Source: Streptantibioticus cattleyicolor NRRL 8057 = DSM 46488 (GTDB lineage Bacteria > Actinomycetota > Actinomycetes > Streptomycetales > Streptomycetaceae). From it: a DNA stretch of 64,000 bases. The notes below the pieces were generated by a model. The model did not search any database. It had not been told where the DNA came from and was given only the letters and a program-made list of their open reading frames with translations. The DNA lies in the NCBI RefSeq assembly GCF_000240165.1, contig NC_017586.1, forward strand, positions 1,984,001 to 2,048,000, written 5' to 3'. The translations under genes and the position numbers were made by a program. Below are positions 16,878 through 25,954 of this stretch, one piece after another. Positions within the stretch are counted from its first letter, which is position 1, and the number at the start of each line of letters is the position of its first letter.

Positions 16878-18125
16878 TCAGCAGGGCCCCTCGTCCTGCC
16901 AGACCCCGGAGCCGCCGGTGGACGGGGCCTCACCCTGCGTCCACCACTTGGCCTTCCAGGTGTGCCCGTTGTACGAGACCTCGTTGCCGCCCACGTAGAC
17001 CGCGGTGGGGCTGTAGGCCGGGGCGGTGCACTGGCCCGGCGAGGTGGGGGGCGGGGTGGGCGTCGGCGAGGTGGGCGGGGTGGCGCCGGCGAACTTCACC
17101 AAGAACTTGGTGAAGTCCCACGGGCTCTGCGGGACGCTGCTGCACGTGCCGGAGGTCTTGCCGTTGTTGTCCGGCGGGGTGCACTGGCGGTCGCGGTTGA
17201 CCGACCAGTTGGTGAAGCGCGCCATGTGGTGGCTGGTGGCGTAGTCCAGCACGGCCTGGAAGTCCGACTGGTAGAAGTACTCGCCGCTGTCGCTGCGCCC
17301 GTTCATCTGGGAGATGCCCTCGTGGGCGTAGGCGGTGGCGGAGTCCCAGCCGAAGGTCGACTGGAGGACGGTGTTGAAGTTGGTCAGCGCGCTGGTCTGG
17401 GCGGCGGCGCCGCTGAAGCCGCCGTCGAACGGCATGATCGAGAAGTTGTCCGGGACGAACCCCTGCGACTTGGCCTCGTTCAGCATCTGCTTGCCGAACC
17501 AGCCGGTGCCGTCGGCGGTGCCGGCGGTGGTCACCGAGATGTAGATGCCCGGGTTCTTCTGCTGGAGGATCCTGGCGGCGCCGATCTCGTTGTGGACCGC
17601 CGCGGAGTTCTCGTACTCCGGCTCCTCGAGGTCGAAGTCGAGCGCCTTGAGCCCGTACTTGTCGACCACCTGCTGGTACGCGGCGGCGGTGGCCTCCGGG
17701 GTGCCGCACGCCTGGCCCAGCTTGGTGCCGGCGTAGCCGCCGACCGAGGCGGAGACGTCGCCGCCCTTGGCGCGGATCTGCGAGATGACCCCGGCCACCG
17801 CGGTGTCCGAGGCGACCGGGCTGGTCCCGTCCCAGGTGGGCGAACACCCGCCGCCGTTGGGCGCCAGGATGAAGGCGAGCTGGAACGCCTTGAGCCCGGT
17901 GGCGTCCATCACCTGACCGGGGTCCGGCGGATCGTTGTCCAGCGGCATCAGATACGGCGCGGCGGCGAACCAGTTGTTCCCGATCGCGGCGGGCTGAGCG
18001 GCGGACTGGGCGGCGGCCGTCGTGGGGGCGGCCTCGGTGGTGGCCGCCACCGCGGTCGACGCGGCCACCGAGAGCGCCGCCGTCGACACGACGGCGGCGA
18101 GCGTACGCAATCTACGGCGTTGCAC
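16878..18125 (-). CDS. Secreted GH18 chitinase (small-domain type) with chitin-binding module
   Basis: Second extracellular chitinase. A signal peptide (1-28) is followed by a GH18 domain (about 48-345) whose catalytic DxDxE motif reads LDFDLEE (Asp163, Asp165, Glu167), with SVGGYAG at 127-133 as the SxGG strand. A short Thr/Pro linker leads to a CBM5/12 module (about 365-415) with AKWWTQGE, nearly the same as in the chitinase at 11853. The catalytic domain differs strongly from that enzyme, so they are not simple duplicates. GTG 18125 is chosen for the GGGAGG five bases upstream. Dre-like boxes flank its promoter. Confidence 0.9.
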   Translation of the reverse strand: MQRRRLRTLAAVVSTAALSVAASTAVAATTEAAPTTAAAQSAAQPAAIGNNWFAAAPYLMPLDNDPPDPGQVMDATGLKAFQLAFILAPNGGGCSPTWDGTSPVASDTAVAGVISQIRAKGGDVSASVGGYAGTKLGQACGTPEATAAAYQQVVDKYGLKALDFDLEEPEYENSAAVHNEIGAARILQQKNPGIYISVTTAGTADGTGWFGKQMLNEAKSQGFVPDNFSIMPFDGGFSGAAAQTSALTNFNTVLQSTFGWDSATAYAHEGISQMNGRSDSGEYFYQSDFQAVLDYATSHHMARFTNWSVNRDRQCTPPDNNGKTSGTCSSVPQSPWDFTKFLVKFAGATPPTSPTPTPPPTSPGQCTAPAYSPTAVYVGGNEVSYNGHTWKAKWWTQGEAPSTGGSGVWQDEGPC

Positions 18126-18152
18126 GTGAGCCTCCCGGCAGGGTGTGGGAGT

Positions 18153-18220
18153 TGGTACAGACCAATCGCCCCACAGCGTGACTCTCTGACGCGACCGCGT
18201 CAATAGATTGGACTGGACCA
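18153..18220 (-). promoter_or_regulatory. Chitinase promoter flanked by DasR-box-like sites
   Basis: Minus-strand TTGACG (18203-18198) and CACGCT (18180-18175) are 17 bases apart. TGGACTGGACCA (18209-18220, 10 of 12 to the dre core) is upstream of the -35 and TGGTACAGACCA (18153-18164, 10 of 12) is near the expected transcription start. Confidence 0.68.
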
Positions 18221-18319
18221 GTCGCTCGCGAGCCCGGGCCGCGCCGGGGCACCCGTGGCACCGGGAAAGGAGGGGTGGTCGGGAGCACCCTCGGGGATCC
18301 GGTAGAGTTTTCCTCGCGG

Positions 18320-18392
<73 letters not shown>

Positions 18393-18415
18393 CTTCACGG
18401 CAGAGCCGTTGACCT

Positions 18416-18441
18416 GGGCGTTCTCCCTCGGGAGGACGCCC
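18416..18441 (+). terminator. Terminator after third tRNA-Lys
   Basis: GGGCGTTCTCCC pairs with GGGAGGACGCCC across a very short loop, followed by TTCGTCGTTT. Confidence 0.7.
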
Positions 18442-18557
18442 TTCGTCGTTTCCGGGCGCCGGACGGGGGCGGTCGCGCCCCGGGCCGTGGGGATGAAGGT
18501 TCTCCCGGCCTGGCGGCATCATGCCTATACGGGGGCATTCCGGGAAGGAACGGCGTC

Positions 18558-18890
18558 ATGGACACCTGGGCGACATGGACGACCGTGGGCGTGATCGCGG
18601 GCTCCGGTGGCGTGGTCACCGAGGAGGTCGGCCCGATCACCGGGGACCTCACCATCCACACCACCTGGCTGGACGGCGAGGCCCGGGTCGCGGTGCAGTA
18701 CACCGGGGCCGAGGAGTGGTTCACCCTCGTCGGCAGCCCGGTCACCGCCCCCGACGAGAGGACCGGCCGCGCGGTCCACCAATCGGCCGTGGAGGCGGTA
18801 CGCGAGGGCGGCGGATCCCGGCTCGAACACCCGGCCGAACCCCCGGCCGAGCCGGCCGCCGTCCCGGACCGGGCCGGCCTCCAGGGCTGA
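18558..18890 (+). CDS. Small hypothetical protein between two tRNA-Lys genes
   Basis: A 110-residue protein with a strong ribosome site (GGAAGGA) before ATG 18558. It begins with a Gly/Val-rich segment (VGVIAGSGGVVTEEVGPITGDL), continues with beta-strand-like TIHTTWLDGEARVAVQYTG, and ends in a Pro/Ala/Glu-rich tail from residue 85. It has no signal peptide, no membrane segment and no domain I recognise. Third-position GC bias supports coding. Confidence 0.6.
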   Translation: MDTWATWTTVGVIAGSGGVVTEEVGPITGDLTIHTTWLDGEARVAVQYTGAEEWFTLVGSPVTAPDERTGRAVHQSAVEAVREGGGSRLEHPAEPPAEPAAVPDRAGLQG

Positions 18891-19016
18891 CCCCGGGGCC
18901 GGCCCTGGACCCGGACCCGGACCCGTACCGGCCGCCCGCCGGGCCGGCCGGGCGTCGCGGCACGCCCGTGTACCGGAGCACCCCTCGGCATCGGTTAAGA
19001 TTTTCACGTTGGTCCG

Positions 19017-19089
<73 letters not shown>

Positions 19090-19112
19090 CTTCACGGCAG
19101 AGCCGTTGACCT

Positions 19113-19138
19113 GGGCGTTCTCCCTCGGGAGGGCGCCC
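19113..19138 (+). terminator. Terminator after fourth tRNA-Lys
   Basis: Same hairpin as at 18416, with GGGCGTTCTCCC against GGGAGGGCGCCC (one G-T pair in place of A-T). Confidence 0.7.
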
Positions 19139-19229
19139 TTCGTCATGTCCGGGGCCTTCGGGCCGGCCGGGGCGACCGCCCGGTGAGACGGGCCTTCCCC
19201 GGCGCCCCCGGACCGGTGATCATCGGGCC

Positions 19230-20222
19230 ATGAGCACCGAGCAGACGGACCAGCACACCACCGCCCCGGCACCGGGGCCCGGCCCCCGCTCCCCCGGCGA
19301 CCGCGCCGCGCGGCTGGCCGTGACCGTCTTCCCGCTGCTGGTGATCGCGGCGGGCGCGGTGGGGCTGGTGGCGCCGGCGCACTTCACCGGGTGGGCCCCG
19401 GCGGTCCCGTACCTGCTGGGTGTGGTGATGTTCACCATGGGGCTCACGCTCACCCCGCCGGACTTCGCGGCGATCGCCAGACGGCCCTGGGCGGTCGGCC
19501 TCGGCCTGGTCGCGCACTACGTGATCATGCCGGGCCTCGGCTGGCTCGTCGCGGGCGCCCTCGGGCTGCCGGCCCAGCTCGCGGCCGGGGTGATCCTGGT
19601 CGGCTGCGCGCCCAGCGGTACGGCGTCCAACGTGGTCACCTACCTGGCCCGCGGCGACGTCGCGCTGTCGGTGTCGGTGGCCACCGTCTCCACGTTCCTG
19701 GCCCCGCTGGTCACCCCGCCGCTGACGCTGCTGCTGGCCGGGGAGTACCTGCACGTGGACGCGGGCGCGATGGTCACCGACATCCTCAAGACGGTGCTGG
19801 TGCCGGTGGTGGCCGGGGTGGTGGTGCGGCTGCTCGCCGGGTCCTACGTGGACCGGGTGCTGCGGGCGCTGCCGTGGATCTCGGCGGTCACCATCGCCGT
19901 CATCGTGCTCACCGTGGTCTCCGGCAGCGCCGGACGCATCCGCGACGCGGCCGGCCTGGTGCTGCTCGCGGTGGTGCTGCACAACGGCCTCGGGCTCGCC
20001 CTGGGGTACGCGGCCGGCCGCGCGGCCCGGCTCGGCCGGCCGGGCAGCCGCGCGATGGCCTTCGAGGTCGGCATGCAGAACTCCGGCCTGGCCGCCTCGC
20101 TGGCCACGGCGCACTTCAGCCCGGCCGCCGCGCTGCCCGCGGCCGTCTTCTCGGTGTGGCACAACGTCTCGGGCGCCCTGGTCGCCGCCTGGATGGCGCG
20201 GCGGGGCCGCACCAGGGCGTAG
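19230..20222 (+). CDS. Bile acid:sodium symporter (BASS) family transporter
   Basis: An inner-membrane secondary transporter with nine to ten hydrophobic segments between residues 27 and 325. The family is recognised from YLLGVVMFTMGLTLTPPDF, VGCAPSGTASNVVTYLARGDVALSVSV and AFEVGMQNSGLAASLA, which form the sodium and substrate site in this family. Bacterial members move organic anions such as bile acids, pantoate or pyruvate; the substrate here is unknown. The N-terminal 25 residues are a Pro-rich cytoplasmic tail. It stands alone, convergent with the broken kinase gene. Confidence 0.9.
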   Translation: MSTEQTDQHTTAPAPGPGPRSPGDRAARLAVTVFPLLVIAAGAVGLVAPAHFTGWAPAVPYLLGVVMFTMGLTLTPPDFAAIARRPWAVGLGLVAHYVIMPGLGWLVAGALGLPAQLAAGVILVGCAPSGTASNVVTYLARGDVALSVSVATVSTFLAPLVTPPLTLLLAGEYLHVDAGAMVTDILKTVLVPVVAGVVVRLLAGSYVDRVLRALPWISAVTIAVIVLTVVSGSAGRIRDAAGLVLLAVVLHNGLGLALGYAAGRAARLGRPGSRAMAFEVGMQNSGLAASLATAHFSPAAALPAAVFSVWHNVSGALVAAWMARRGRTRA

Positions 20223-20231
20223 GCGCAAAGG

Positions 20232-20916
20232 TCACGGCGTCACGATCCGCGGACGCGCCAGCACCGAGTTGTCGACGACGACGTCCGTCATCGGCACCGG
20301 GTCGACCTCCTCCAGGTAGATCCGCTCGGCCACCTGGTACCTGTCGCGGTGGATCGCCTCCGCCCCGGACCCGGCCCAGTCCTGGTCACGCTCGGCGCCC
20401 CGCCGCAGGGGCGGCTCCGCGTCCACCCGCAGCCAGATCCGGAAGTCCCGGTACGCGTCGATCCCGGGGCGGAAGGCGAAGACGCCGTCCACCACCAGCA
20501 CCGCGTCGGGCGCGAGCGGTGTCGTCTCCGACGAGTGGTCCCGCTGGGTCAGCGGGTCGATGGCGCACAGCGCGCACCAGGCCGCCTCCGGTGACCGGCA
20601 GGGGTCCAGCAGCAGGCGCTTGACCGCCGCGTGGTCGTACGCGTCGCGGTAGCAGCCCTCGCCGGACACCCGGTCCGCCAGGTGCCGGTCCCGCCACGGC
20701 TTCTTGAAGTCGTCGAGGGTGGCCCGCGGCACCGGCCGCCCCGCGGCGGCGATCCGCTCGGCCGGTTCGTGCCCGAAGCTCGTCCTGCCGGCCGAGGGCG
20801 AGGACGCGTTCGGCGATCTCCTGGACCAGCGTGCCGCGCTCGGCGGAGGCCGCCGGAGGGCGGGGCTGCCGCCAGGACGAGGACGAGTGGACCACGTGCG
20901 CCTGTGGCGATCTCAT
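20232..20916 (-). pseudogene. Uridine kinase-like gene that has lost its P-loop
   Basis: Two frames together give a nucleoside/uridine kinase of the P-loop family. The N-terminal frame reads AERGTLVQEIAERVLALGRQDE and then, at about 20779, the sequence continues in another frame with FGHEPAERIAAAGRP and RATLDDFKKPWRDR. In related proteins, from memory, about 16 residues carrying the Walker A motif (GxxxxGKT) lie between these two parts. They are missing here and the frame is lost. The rest (DPLTQRDHSS, VLVVDGVFAFRP, AERIYLEEVDP) is intact. An internal start at 20732 leaves a 166-residue piece without an ATP site, so a working kinase is unlikely. Confidence 0.75.
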
Positions 20917-20975
20917 GGGGCGAACCTGACGGGAGGCCCCGGGTGAGCCGCCGGGGGTGCGGTAGGTTGCCCGCC

Positions 20976-21576
20976 ATGACCGAGCCCGTCCCCGCCGACC
21001 GGCCGCCCGATCCGCTCAGGACCGGACGGCTCGTGCTCCGCGCGTCCGAGGCGCGGGACCGTGCGGCCTTCATCGAGCTGTTCGCCTCGCCGGAGGTGGG
21101 TGCCCACATCGGTGGCCCCCGGCCGCGGGACGAACTCGAGCGCGCGGTGCCCGAGGTCCCCGGGCGGCGCCCCGGCCTTCTCGTGGCCGAACTCGACGGA
21201 GCGATGATCGGTCACGCTCGACCGGCGCGGCCCGGAACGTCTCGGGCGGGTCCGTCCTGAGGGCGGCGAGGCCGAACTCGGCTACCTGTTCCTGCCGCGG
21301 GCGTGGGGCCACGGGTACGCCGCCGAGGCGTGCGCGGCGGCGCTCGACCGGTTCGCCGGCGCGTTCCCCGGCGAGCCGGTGGTGCTCACCACGCGGACCG
21401 CCAACGCCCGCGCGATGCGCCTGGCGGCGAAGCTGGGCTTCACCGAGGTGGAACGGTTCGAGGAGTACGGCGCCGAGCAGTGGTTCGGCGTGTGGTCCCC
21501 GGGGCCGCCGTCCGGTCGGCCCCGTACCCGGAGCGTCAGCGGGCCAGCCGGCCCAGCAGCGCAGCGGCGGCCGTGA
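20976..21576 (+). pseudogene. GNAT acetyltransferase broken by a frameshift
   Basis: The N-terminal frame starts at ATG 20976 (RTGRLVLRASEARDRAAFIELFASPEVGAHIGG) and runs to MIGH at about 21210, after which the protein continues in another frame as VTLDRRGPERLGR, ELGYLFLPRAWGHGYAAEA and NARAMRLAAKLGFTEVERFEEYG, the acetyl-CoA-binding and C-terminal parts of a RimJ/RimL-type GNAT. A loss of about five bases near 21210-21215 explains it. The end runs into the convergent ABC permease gene. Sequencing error is possible. Confidence 0.72.
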
Positions 21577-22420
21577 TGCCGGCCACGGCGGCGACCGCCA
21601 GGGCCCCGAAGTCGGCCGCCAGATGCGCCGGGGTGCCGAGCAGCAGCCCGCGCAACGCGTCCACCTGGTAGCTGAGCGGGTTGACCCGGGTCACCGCCTG
21701 GAGCCAGCCGGGCATGACGGAGACCGGGTAGAGGGCGTTGGAGCCGAAGAAGAGCGGCATGGTGATCGCCTGACCGATGCCCATCAACCGGTCGCGGGTG
21801 AGCACGATCCCGGCGATCGTCATGGACAGGCAGGAGAAGAAGGTGGCCCCCAGCACCACGGCGGCGGCGACCCCGAGCAGCCGCAACGGGTTCCAGGTCA
21901 GGGCGACCCCCAGCACCGCGGCGATGACGATCACCACCACCGCCTGCACCAGCGCCTTGACCCCGGCGGCGAACGCCTTGCCGGTGACGAGCGCGGCCCG
22001 GGGCGTCGGGGTGACCAGCAGCTTGGTGAGCACCCCGGAGTCCCGCTCCCAGATGATCATGATCCCGTAGAAGATCGCGATGAACATCGCGGACTGCGCG
22101 ATGATCCCGGGCGCCAGGTAGTCCAGATACGGCACGCCCCCGGTGGGGATGGCCCGGATGCGGGTGAAGGTCTCGCCGAAGATGATCAGCCACAGCGCGG
22201 GCTGGACGGCCCGGGTGTACAGCTCGGTGCGGTCGTGGCGGAGCTTTTGCAGTTCCACCGCGCACATGGCGAGCACCCGGGCGGGCAGCACCCGCCAGCC
22301 GGTACGCGCTCTGGGGGCGACGAGCAGCAGATCGAGCCCGGTGGCGGTGGCGTCGCCGGGGGCGGCGGTACGGCCCGGGTCAGCCGACGCGGGACGCCGT
22401 GCGGCGGGTGCGGCGCACAT
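21536..22420 (-). CDS. ABC-2 type exporter permease
   Basis: Membrane subunit of a drug- or metabolite-exporting ABC transporter (DrrB/ABC-2 type), with six hydrophobic segments between about 70 and 290. Characteristic stretches are QPALWLIIFGETF near the first membrane helix, YLDYLAPGIIAQSAMF, and the end motif NPLSYQVDALRGLLLG. It overlaps the ATPase gene by 41 bases and follows it in a MarR-ATPase-permease operon. The N-terminal 45 residues are a Pro/Ala-rich tail, so the true start may lie further in. Confidence 0.87.
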   Translation of the reverse strand: MCAAPAARRPASADPGRTAAPGDATATGLDLLLVAPRARTGWRVLPARVLAMCAVELQKLRHDRTELYTRAVQPALWLIIFGETFTRIRAIPTGGVPYLDYLAPGIIAQSAMFIAIFYGIMIIWERDSGVLTKLLVTPTPRAALVTGKAFAAGVKALVQAVVVIVIAAVLGVALTWNPLRLLGVAAAVVLGATFFSCLSMTIAGIVLTRDRLMGIGQAITMPLFFGSNALYPVSVMPGWLQAVTRVNPLSYQVDALRGLLLGTPAHLAADFGALAVAAVAGITAAAALLGRLAR

Positions 22421-23261
22421 CGCTGAACTCCCCTCCCTCGTCGAGACTGCCGCCGGCCACGTCCCGGAAGACGTCCTCCAGCGACGGCTCGGACGCCCCG
22501 GGGACGCCGCCGGTACGCCGCCGCAGTTCGTCCTTGAGCTGCCGCGGGGTGCCGGAGGCGCGGATCCGGCCGTGGTGCATCAGCGCCACGCGGTCGCAGT
22601 ACTGGTCGGCCTCGTCCATGTAGTGCGTGGTGACCAGCACGGTCATCCCGGTGGCCCGGCGCACCGCGGTGATGTGGTCCCACACGGTGGTACGGGCGAT
22701 GGGGTCCAGGCCGATCGTCGGTTCGTCGAGGATGAGCAGCCGGGGGGCGCTGACCAGCGCCTGGGCCAGTTCGAGGCGGCGGACCATGCCGCCGGAGTAC
22801 GTCTTGGCCAGCCGGTCGGCGGCGTCCGCGAGGCCGACGGCGGCCAGCGCCTGCCGGACCCGGGCGGCCCGTTCCCGCCGGGGGACGTCGAAGACCCGGG
22901 CGAAGAGCGAGACGTTCTCCCGGCCGGTGAGCCCGGCGTCGGCGGAGAGCTGCTGGGGCACGTAGCCGAGCAGCCGGCGCACCGCCATGCGGTCACGTGC
23001 CGCGTCGTGTCCGAAGACCCGTACCGTTCCGGCGGTCACCGGCAGCAAGGTGGTGATCGCCCGGATCGCCGTGGTCTTGCCGGCGCCGTTGGGCCCGAGC
23101 AGCCCGAAGACCTCGCCGGGGCGTACCGCCAGGTCGAGGCCGTCGACGGCCCGGGTGGCGCCGAAGTGGTGGACGAGGTGGTGGCAGACGACGGCGTCGG
23201 GCCCGGTGTCGCGTCCGGTGGGCGGCGGGGCGGGGGGCCGGGGGTCGGGAGGGTCGGTCAT
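22380..23261 (-). CDS. ABC exporter ATP-binding protein (DrrA-like)
   Basis: Nucleotide-binding subunit partner of the ABC-2 permease. It shows Walker A GLLGPNGAGKTTAI, the Q-loop YVPQQLS, signature TYSGGMVRRLELAQAL, Walker B LLILDEPTIGLDP and the switch His in VTTHYMDEADQ. The C-terminal part (VALMHHGRIRASGTPRQLKDEL and after) is the DrrA-type extension. The 4-base overlap with the MarR gene upstream (ATGA) suggests coupled translation. Substrate unknown; in this family antibiotics or lipids are common cargo. Confidence 0.92.
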   Translation of the reverse strand: MTDPPDPRPPAPPPTGRDTGPDAVVCHHLVHHFGATRAVDGLDLAVRPGEVFGLLGPNGAGKTTAIRAITTLLPVTAGTVRVFGHDAARDRMAVRRLLGYVPQQLSADAGLTGRENVSLFARVFDVPRRERAARVRQALAAVGLADAADRLAKTYSGGMVRRLELAQALVSAPRLLILDEPTIGLDPIARTTVWDHITAVRRATGMTVLVTTHYMDEADQYCDRVALMHHGRIRASGTPRQLKDELRRRTGGVPGASEPSLEDVFRDVAGGSLDEGGEFSDVRRTRRTASRVG

Positions 23262-23713
23262 GGGGGTTCGGCCTCCTTGCGCAGGTTCTCCGCGAGTCGG
23301 CGCAGCGCCGGAAGGGCGGCGGCCAGCGCCCGCCGGTCGTCCTCGGGGAGGGCGGCGACCTGCCGGCGCAGCAGCGCGTCGCGCCGGTCCCGCCAGGCCC
23401 GCAGCCGTGCGGTCGCCTCCGGGGTGGGCAGCAGCCGGGCCGAGCGGCGGTCGCCGGGGTCGGTCTCCCGGCGCAGCAGTCCGGCCGCGCCGAGCTGGTT
23501 GACCAGGGTGGAGACCGAGTTGCCCGCGAGGTACAGCCGGCGGGCGGCGTCCGAGACGCGGATGCCGGGGTCTTCCTCGACCAGCCGCAGCAGTTCGACC
23601 TGCGCCCCGCGCAGCCGGGGCCCGGTGAGCCCCCGGCGCAGCGCGCGCCGTACCAGCCGGTGTATGCCGGCCAGCACATCGGCGAGGGCGTCGGGCAGCT
23701 CCGCTGCGGCCAC
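23258..23713 (-). CDS. MarR-family regulator of the exporter
   Basis: A 151-residue winged-helix protein: dimerisation helices at both ends, HTH DAARRLYLAGNSVSTLVNQLGAAGLL and wing RRETDPGDRRSARLLPTPE. It is the first gene of the operon with the exporter, so it most likely controls its own operon in response to the exported compound. No clear palindromic operator could be fixed in the 122 bases upstream. Confidence 0.85.
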   Translation of the reverse strand: MAAAELPDALADVLAGIHRLVRRALRRGLTGPRLRGAQVELLRLVEEDPGIRVSDAARRLYLAGNSVSTLVNQLGAAGLLRRETDPGDRRSARLLPTPEATARLRAWRDRRDALLRRQVAALPEDDRRALAAALPALRRLAENLRKEAEPP

Positions 23714-23835
23714 ATCGCCAGGTTAGCTCGCAACACGAGGTATCGCCCCGGGTCGGCGGGGCGGTGGCGAACGCGGACCGGGCGGGTCCCTCTCCGCCGC
23801 GAGGGGCCCGCCCGGGGTACCGGTGGCGAGGACGG

Positions 23836-24435
23836 TCAGAACTGCACGTCGGCGCAGGCGTAGAAGGCGTTGCCGGTGTCGGCGATGGTCCATACGCCGA
23901 GGATGAGCTGCTTGCCGGTGTGGCCGGAGGGGATGGTGGCGTTGTGCACCACGGTGGACGGCGGCTGGGCGCCGTTGTAGGGGATGGTCAGGAAGGGCTC
24001 GGGTTCCAGCTCGGAACGGGTGAGCGGGCGGGTGGGGTCGTAGCTGCTGTTGGTGATGTAGTACTTGAAGTCGGTGGTGGCGTGGCGGGCGGTGAGCGTC
24101 CAGGTGAAGTCGTAGCTCTGGCCGCCGGTGAGATGGGTGGCCGGCCAGTCGCCGCCGCGCGGGTCGTCGAGTTCGGCGAAGCGGTCGTTGCCGCCGCTGC
24201 ATATGGTGCCGTCGGAGGGGCCGGCCAGGGGGAAGCCCTTGGGGCCCTCGACGCTCTGCGGCTCCCATTGGATGTCGCCGCAGTCGGTCACCGTGCCGGC
24301 GGCGCACAACGCCTGGCGGCTCGGTGGCGTGCTGATGTAACCGTGGCTGTTGGCGCTGCCGGTGGCCAGCACGGTGGCGCCGAGGACGCCGAGTCCGACC
24401 ACGGCGGCACTGAGCTTGCCGCGCTTTGTGCGCAT
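23836..24435 (-). CDS. AA10 lytic polysaccharide monooxygenase, secreted, chitin-active type
   Basis: Copper-dependent oxidase that cuts crystalline chitin. The signal peptide (1-30) ends in ATGSANS so that His31 becomes the mature N-terminus (HGYISTPPSRQ), and His118 in TARHATTDF completes the copper histidine brace. Four Cys (44, 52, 79 and near the end) can form the family's disulfides. The 199-residue length is that of a single-domain AA10 with no binding module. Two dre-like boxes flank its promoter, so it should be co-induced with the two chitinases to open chitin for them. Confidence 0.93.
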   Translation of the reverse strand: MRTKRGKLSAAVVGLGVLGATVLATGSANSHGYISTPPSRQALCAAGTVTDCGDIQWEPQSVEGPKGFPLAGPSDGTICSGGNDRFAELDDPRGGDWPATHLTGGQSYDFTWTLTARHATTDFKYYITNSSYDPTRPLTRSELEPEPFLTIPYNGAQPPSTVVHNATIPSGHTGKQLILGVWTIADTGNAFYACADVQF

Positions 24436-24548
24436 GGGGCACTCCTGACGTGCGTGGGGTTCACGATGTGGGGTGCGGTGCAGGGGGTGGAACGGGTGCA
24501 GGGGAACGTGCGGGGAAGGCGTGCGGTGTCGAGCGGGGGGAGGCGCTG

Positions 24549-24601
24549 CGGTCTAGACCAAGACGCACCATAGTCTTCATGTTTTCGCCATGTCCAGACC
24601 A
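24549..24601 (-). promoter_or_regulatory. LPMO promoter with two DasR-box-like sites
   Basis: Minus-strand TGGACA (24596-24591) and TATGGT (24572-24567) are 18 bases apart. CGGTCTAGACCA (24549-24560, 11 of 12 to the dre core) lies at the expected transcription start; a weaker site (24590-24601, 9 of 12) overlaps the -35. Confidence 0.74.
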
Positions 24602-24657
24602 ATGCATGGCAGCGCTCCGCACCAACTCGGCGCACTTCCCCAGCAGTTGCGCGCCGC

Positions 24658-25848
24658 TCATCCCGCCGTACGCGCCCCCGTCCGCCCGCCACGCGCCGCC
24701 AGCGCCACCCCCACCACCACCGTCAGCGCCGACACCCCGCCCGCCAGCGGCACCGCGGCCCGCCCGGCCGGCGTGCAGCACAGCACGAGCACCGCGGCGC
24801 AGGGCAACGTGAGCTGCTGGGCGAGGCCGCGTTTGACGGTACGGGCGTGCAGCAGCCACACGGTGAACAGGTAGACGGCCGCCGGAACGGTGACCGCGGC
24901 CCCCGCCGCCCGCGCGCCGATGTGGGCCGTACCGACCGCCTCGGCCACCGCCACCTCCATCCCGGCCCCGATCGCCGCGGCCGAGGCGAAGACCGCGTAA
25001 TGGCCGTAACCCCACGCGAACGCCCGCCGGTTGGAGGTGAGGCGTTCATGGATCGGCACCGCGAAGTAGATCCACCAGGCGGCGAAGACGATCAGCAGCC
25101 CGCCGAAGGCGAGCGGCAGCAACTCGCCGAGGCCACCGTGCCGGTCCAGCGCGGTCTGCACCGCGACCGTCGCCGCCGAGATCGTCTCGCCCAGCACGAT
25201 GATGGTGAACAGCCCGTACCGCTCCGCGATGTGATGGGGGTGCCACGCGGTCGGACAGGCGGCCTCCGCCACCACCGGCACCGTCAGCTCCGCCGCCACC
25301 ATCACCACGAAGGCCCACCACGGCACCGGACCCGGCGGCAGCAGCAACACCAACCACCCCACCTGGCACATCGCCACCCCGGCCGCGTACCGCCCCGCCG
25401 CCACCCGCTCCCGTCCGCGGCTGCCGTGCGCCGCGCGCGACCACTGGCCCACCAGCGCCAGCCGCATCACCAGGTAGCCGATCGCGGTCACCCCGAACTC
25501 ACCCCGGTCGAACGCCCGCGGGACCCCCGCCGCCAGCACCAGCACCCCGGCGATCTGCACCAGCGTGGCGACCCGGTACGCCACGTCGTCGTTGTCGTAC
25601 GCCGACGCGAACCACGAGAAGTTCATCCAGGCCCACCACACCGCGAAGAACACGGCCGCGTAACCGCTCACCCCGGCCGCCGCGTGGCCCGCCTCCAGCG
25701 CGTGCGCCAGGCGCGCCCCCGCCTGCGCCACCGCCACCACGAAACACAGGTCGAAGAACAACTCCAGCGGCGTCGCCACCCGGTGCCCCTCACCCCGGCC
25801 GCGCGCCGCCATCCGCCGGTACGGTCGGTACGTCGCCATGGCGCCCAC
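24658..25848 (-). CDS. LtrA (low temperature requirement A) family membrane protein
   Basis: A 396-residue integral membrane protein with about ten hydrophobic segments. The LtrA signature TPLELFFDLCFVVAVAQ stands near residue 26, followed by FFAVWWAWMNFSWFASAYDNDD and the conserved HIAERYGLFTIIVLGETI. The family is named from a Listeria gene needed for growth in the cold; the biochemical role is unknown. Two Met codons at the N-terminus (25848 and 25839) are both possible starts. Confidence 0.85.
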   Translation of the reverse strand: MGAMATYRPYRRMAARGRGEGHRVATPLELFFDLCFVVAVAQAGARLAHALEAGHAAAGVSGYAAVFFAVWWAWMNFSWFASAYDNDDVAYRVATLVQIAGVLVLAAGVPRAFDRGEFGVTAIGYLVMRLALVGQWSRAAHGSRGRERVAAGRYAAGVAMCQVGWLVLLLPPGPVPWWAFVVMVAAELTVPVVAEAACPTAWHPHHIAERYGLFTIIVLGETISAATVAVQTALDRHGGLGELLPLAFGGLLIVFAAWWIYFAVPIHERLTSNRRAFAWGYGHYAVFASAAAIGAGMEVAVAEAVGTAHIGARAAGAAVTVPAAVYLFTVWLLHARTVKRGLAQQLTLPCAAVLVLCCTPAGRAAVPLAGGVSALTVVVGVALAARGGRTGARTAG

Positions 25849-25910
25849 TGTCCGCCAACCGTCCGCCGGCCACGGCGCGGCGCGCCGGACGGGTCACACC
25901 GGCAGCGCGA

Positions 25911-25940
25911 GGGCCGCCCCGCGAGACGGCGGGGCGGCCC
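25911..25940 (-). terminator. Terminator after M1 peptidase gene
   Basis: GGGCCGCCCCG and its complement form an 11-base-pair stem with an 8-base loop, 14 bases past the stop at 25955. Confidence 0.72.
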
Positions 25941-25954
25941 TGGGGGGGGAGGCG

